A stretch of 64,000 nucleotides of DNA, taken from the NCBI GenBank assembly GCA_964371355.1, contig CAYJMG010000011.1, positions 1 to 64,000 of the forward strand, written 5' to 3'. How positions within the stretch are numbered: position 1 is the first letter of the stretch; every line of letters begins with the position of its first letter. Position numbers and translations under genes: made by a program. Source of the DNA: JACRBR01 sp964371355 (GTDB taxonomy: Bacteria > Chloroflexota > Dehalococcoidia > DSTF01 > JACRBR01). Positions 60,333 to 64,000 of this stretch are shown here, one piece after another. A model generated the notes under the pieces. That model worked only from the letters and a program-made list of their open reading frames with translations, did not search any database and had not been told where the DNA came from.

Positions 60333-61619
60333 CTAACCGCGGCCGGCGAGGTCGCGCTTGCCCTGCTTGCTGGCGAGCGCGGCGTGGTTGAGGATGTTGC
60401 GCGCCATCGACGACTCCTGCTCCGAGGAGCGGGCGGCGTAGATCTCGGCGCGGACGGCGTGGACATCGCTCGACTGCGGCTCCGCGAGCACGGCGTACTC
60501 GACAATGTGGCAGGCGAGACGCGCGTTGCCCCCGTCCTTCAGTGCGCGGGCGCGGTCAAGCACGTTCTGTATGCCGCCGGCGAGTGCGACCCATTCCCGG
60601 GCCTGCTCCGCGCGGGGCGCGGGGAGGAGATTATCGGGCTCGCCGTCGTACCAGCCGCCGTAGAGGCGCCAGATGTTGCGCAGGATGAACTGCGGGTGGT
60701 CGTACACGGGGCGCAGGTAGGGCTTCGCGAGCAGGTGCTCGGGCATCTTCACTTCGTGGAGGACCGTGTCGAGGGTCACGCCCTGGTTCATGAGAGCCAC
60801 CGTCTGCTCCTCGAGCGATTCGAGCAGCTCCGCCGTGTCGGTGAGGGCCTGGAAGACACGGTCCCTACCGAATATCGGGATGCCGTGGCCGGGGATCATC
60901 GTCTCGGCACCGAGCGCTGACATCTCGCGCAGCGCGGAGGCCCACTCGCCACAGAAGCGCTGCACCTTCTGCGGGTTGCCGGCGTTGGGGGCAGCCCAGA
61001 TGAAGAGATCGCCCGGGGCGAGGATCTTCTTCTCCGGGATCCAGGTCCAGGTGGCGTCGTCGGTCTCGCCGCGGGCGTGGCGAAGCTCGAAGGTGAGATC
61101 GCCGCTGCGGAAGGTGATGCGATCGGCGTAGGTCACGTCGGCGTAGCGGAACTCGCCGGGCCACTGGAAGCGGTCGACGGGGAAGGCGAATTGGCGGACG
61201 TTGATGGCGGTGTTCCAGCCGCGTGTCCTTTTGTACCGGTCGAAGTTCGGTCCGAGACCCTCGTGGCCGTAGACGAGCGGGGCGGCCCAGCCCTTCTCCT
61301 TCGCTTCCTGCTCGAACGGGGCGACGCCGAAGATGTGGTCGATGTGATGGTGGGAGTAGACGGCGGCGGCGAGGCGGCGATCGGGGCGCCAGGCGCGGAC
61401 CGCCTCATGCAGCGGTTTCGTGTCGGTGAAGGCGCCTGTGTCGAGCATGACGAGCGCCTCGCCGGTGTCCACGGTGTTCGCGCTGGCGAACCCCTTGTAG
61501 TAAAGGACGCCGTCGAGGATCTCGTCGCCCTCGCGGTACTGGGCGGTGACTGGATGCGCTTCGCCGGAACTCAGCGTGCCATTCCACAGGCGCTCGGCGA
61601 CATCACGGATCTTCGACAT
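60333..61619 (-). CDS. Metallo-beta-lactamase-fold alkylsulfatase-like hydrolase
   Basis: The 428-residue protein has the metal motif YSHHHIDHIFG (residues 89-99), DTG at 60-62, ETMIPGHGIPI with another metal His, and APGDLFIW. The C-terminal part contains the alkylsulfatase dimerisation-type segment YDHPQFILRNIWRLYGGWYDGEPDNLLP. It resembles SdsA1-like alkyl sulfatases, probably with two Zn ions. It has no signal peptide, so it is probably intracellular. The substrate is inferred by family only. Confidence 0.88.
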   Translation of the reverse strand: MSKIRDVAERLWNGTLSSGEAHPVTAQYREGDEILDGVLYYKGFASANTVDTGEALVMLDTGAFTDTKPLHEAVRAWRPDRRLAAAVYSHHHIDHIFGVAPFEQEAKEKGWAAPLVYGHEGLGPNFDRYKRTRGWNTAINVRQFAFPVDRFQWPGEFRYADVTYADRITFRSGDLTFELRHARGETDDATWTWIPEKKILAPGDLFIWAAPNAGNPQKVQRFCGEWASALREMSALGAETMIPGHGIPIFGRDRVFQALTDTAELLESLEEQTVALMNQGVTLDTVLHEVKMPEHLLAKPYLRPVYDHPQFILRNIWRLYGGWYDGEPDNLLPAPRAEQAREWVALAGGIQNVLDRARALKDGGNARLACHIVEYAVLAEPQSSDVHAVRAEIYAARSSEQESSMARNILNHAALASKQGKRDLAGRG

Positions 61620-61692
61620 GGTTCCTCCTCCGGCACGGCTGGCCGCAGTGTAGGCCGGGCGCGCGTCAGGTGTAAGAGGCGGGGGCGCAGAG

Positions 61693-61731
61693 ATGAGAAC
61701 AGCGCCTGCGTTTCGCAGGCGCTGTTCTCAT
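61693..61731 (-). terminator. Perfect 18-bp hairpin terminator after groEL
   Basis: An 18-bp perfect inverted repeat with a 3-base loop (ATGAGAACAGCGCCTGCG and its complement) follows the groEL stop at 61753. It precedes the hydrolase gene. Confidence 0.75.
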
Positions 61732-61752
61732 TTGCTAATGCCTATCGAGTTG

Positions 61753-63378
<1,626 letters not shown>

Positions 63379-63508
63379 GTTCTTCTCCAGTTCTCGGTGG
63401 TCCAGCTATGAGTTGGTCAGTGCCCCGGAGCATGCAGTTTCACGGAATCGGCACGAGTCCGATCCCGCACGCGACTCAAAACGGAAACTGGCGAACGGAT
63501 GCTGACAA

Positions 63509-63856
63509 CTACTCAACCTTGGCGAGGACGTCCTTCTCGGAGATGACGATAAGCTCCTCGCGATCGATCTTCACTTCCTGGCCGGTGTACTTCGCGTAGA
63601 GGACGCGGTCGCCGACGCGCACGTCCATGGCGATGCGCTTGCCGTTGTCGTCGAGCCGGCCGGGGCCGGCCGCGATCACCGTGCCCTGCTGGGGCTTTTC
63701 CTTCGCGGTGTCCGGGATGAGGATGCCGCTCGCGAGCACCTCCTCCTGGACGACGGGCTTGATCACGATGCGGTCGTGGAGAGGCACGAGCTTACTGGCG
63801 CCCTTCGAACCGTTCTTTCCCGCCTTTGGGGCCGTCTTGACTGCCGTCTTGGCCAC
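63509..63856 (-). CDS. groS: Co-chaperonin GroES
   Basis: The 115-residue protein carries the GroES fold: LVPLHDRIVIKPVVQEEVLASGILIPDTAKEKPQQGTVIAAGPGR, the mobile loop and VLYAKYTGQEVKIDREELIVISEKDVLA. It has an unusual 20-residue Lys/Ala-rich N-terminal extension (AVKTAPKAGKNGSKGASK). The start has AGGAGG. It is co-transcribed with groEL. Confidence 0.96.
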   Translation of the reverse strand: MAKTAVKTAPKAGKNGSKGASKLVPLHDRIVIKPVVQEEVLASGILIPDTAKEKPQQGTVIAAGPGRLDDNGKRIAMDVRVGDRVLYAKYTGQEVKIDREELIVISEKDVLAKVE

Positions 63857-63912
63857 GGTAAACCTCCTCTAGGTGTCTGCTGAGCGGATTCCAAAGCTAG
63901 TTTGAGGTGATG

Positions 63913-63939
63913 TTAGCACTCGTAGCACCTGAGTGCTAG
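63913..63939 (-). promoter_or_regulatory. CIRCE operator (HrcA binding site) of groESL
   Basis: TTAGCACTC-9-GAGTGCTAG matches the CIRCE consensus with one mismatch at the last base. It lies just downstream of the promoter, so HrcA represses groESL until heat shock. Confidence 0.93.
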
Positions 63940-63942
63940 ACG

Positions 63943-63972
63943 ATGATACGCCACCAGGGGACTTCGGATCAA
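63943..63972 (-). promoter_or_regulatory. Promoter of groESL
   Basis: On the minus strand TTGATC (63967-63972), an 18-base spacer and TATCAT (63943-63948) precede the CIRCE. Confidence 0.65.
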
Positions 63973-64000
63973 GCGGGGGACCGTTCCAGGCTCCAAGGGC

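Overview
The window is GC-rich bacterial chromosome. The gene mix suggests a Chloroflexota-like organism, but this is an inference from gene content and not a phylogenetic result. It includes a DUF5667 protein paired with a sigma factor, a DUF4389 protein, a threonine synthase/NIL/MoaD operon, a DUF2804 protein, thrombospondin-3 and dockerin-like secreted repeat proteins, and a CIRCE-controlled groESL operon. Many genes start with GTG or TTG behind good Shine-Dalgarno sequences, and four-base stop/start overlaps are common.

Bases 1-25.8 kb are core chromosome. They hold two translationally coupled secreted repeat proteins (1-3.2 kb), a histidine phosphatase, a GH38 alpha-mannosidase, and a 5-methylcytosine restriction-modification cassette with a HhH DNA glycosylase (6.9-9.9 kb). 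Next come apt, a DUF2804 protein, two coupled PNPOx-fold proteins, an ABC exporter, a frameshifted LPATG surface protein, thrC-NIL-MoaD with a partial MoaD duplication, a second histidine phosphatase, a DUF2344 protein, a CNNM/CorC transporter, small membrane proteins, a lipoprotein hydrolase and a degenerate GGDEF protein. Purine-rich heptamer tracts recur between genes and even inside the mannosidase gene.

Bases 25,859-54,632 form an integrated genomic island in a tRNA-Lys(TTT) gene. A tyrosine recombinase sits next to the intact tRNA at the right end, and a 47-bp copy of the tRNA 3' end (with CCA) marks the left end. The left end is composite: a segment of about 3.5 kb is bounded by a 123-bp direct repeat containing the 5' half of a second tRNA (Arg-like). 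That segment carries a membrane protein plus STAND-like NTPase pair. Next to it is a PD-(D/E)XK nuclease plus Ski2-like helicase with a C-terminal HIRAN domain (Hachiman-like). The rest of the island holds a replication-type module (ExeA-like ATPase, RHH-like protein, winged-helix initiator, DUF2958, TOPRIM primase), a LexA-like regulator, a complete type I restriction-modification system, a coupling-protein ATPase with a replication-relaxation protein, a HicB-like protein and an XRE regulator. A 400-bp stretch at 52.0-52.4 kb is dense in nested inverted repeats and is either an origin/oriT or a structured RNA. The island therefore looks like a plasmid-derived integrative element carrying several defence modules.

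Bases 54.8-64 kb return to core genes: DUF5667 protein plus ECF-type sigma factor, an O-antigen-ligase-like TPR membrane protein, a DUF192 lipoprotein, an alkylsulfatase-like metallo-hydrolase, and groES-groEL under a CIRCE operator.
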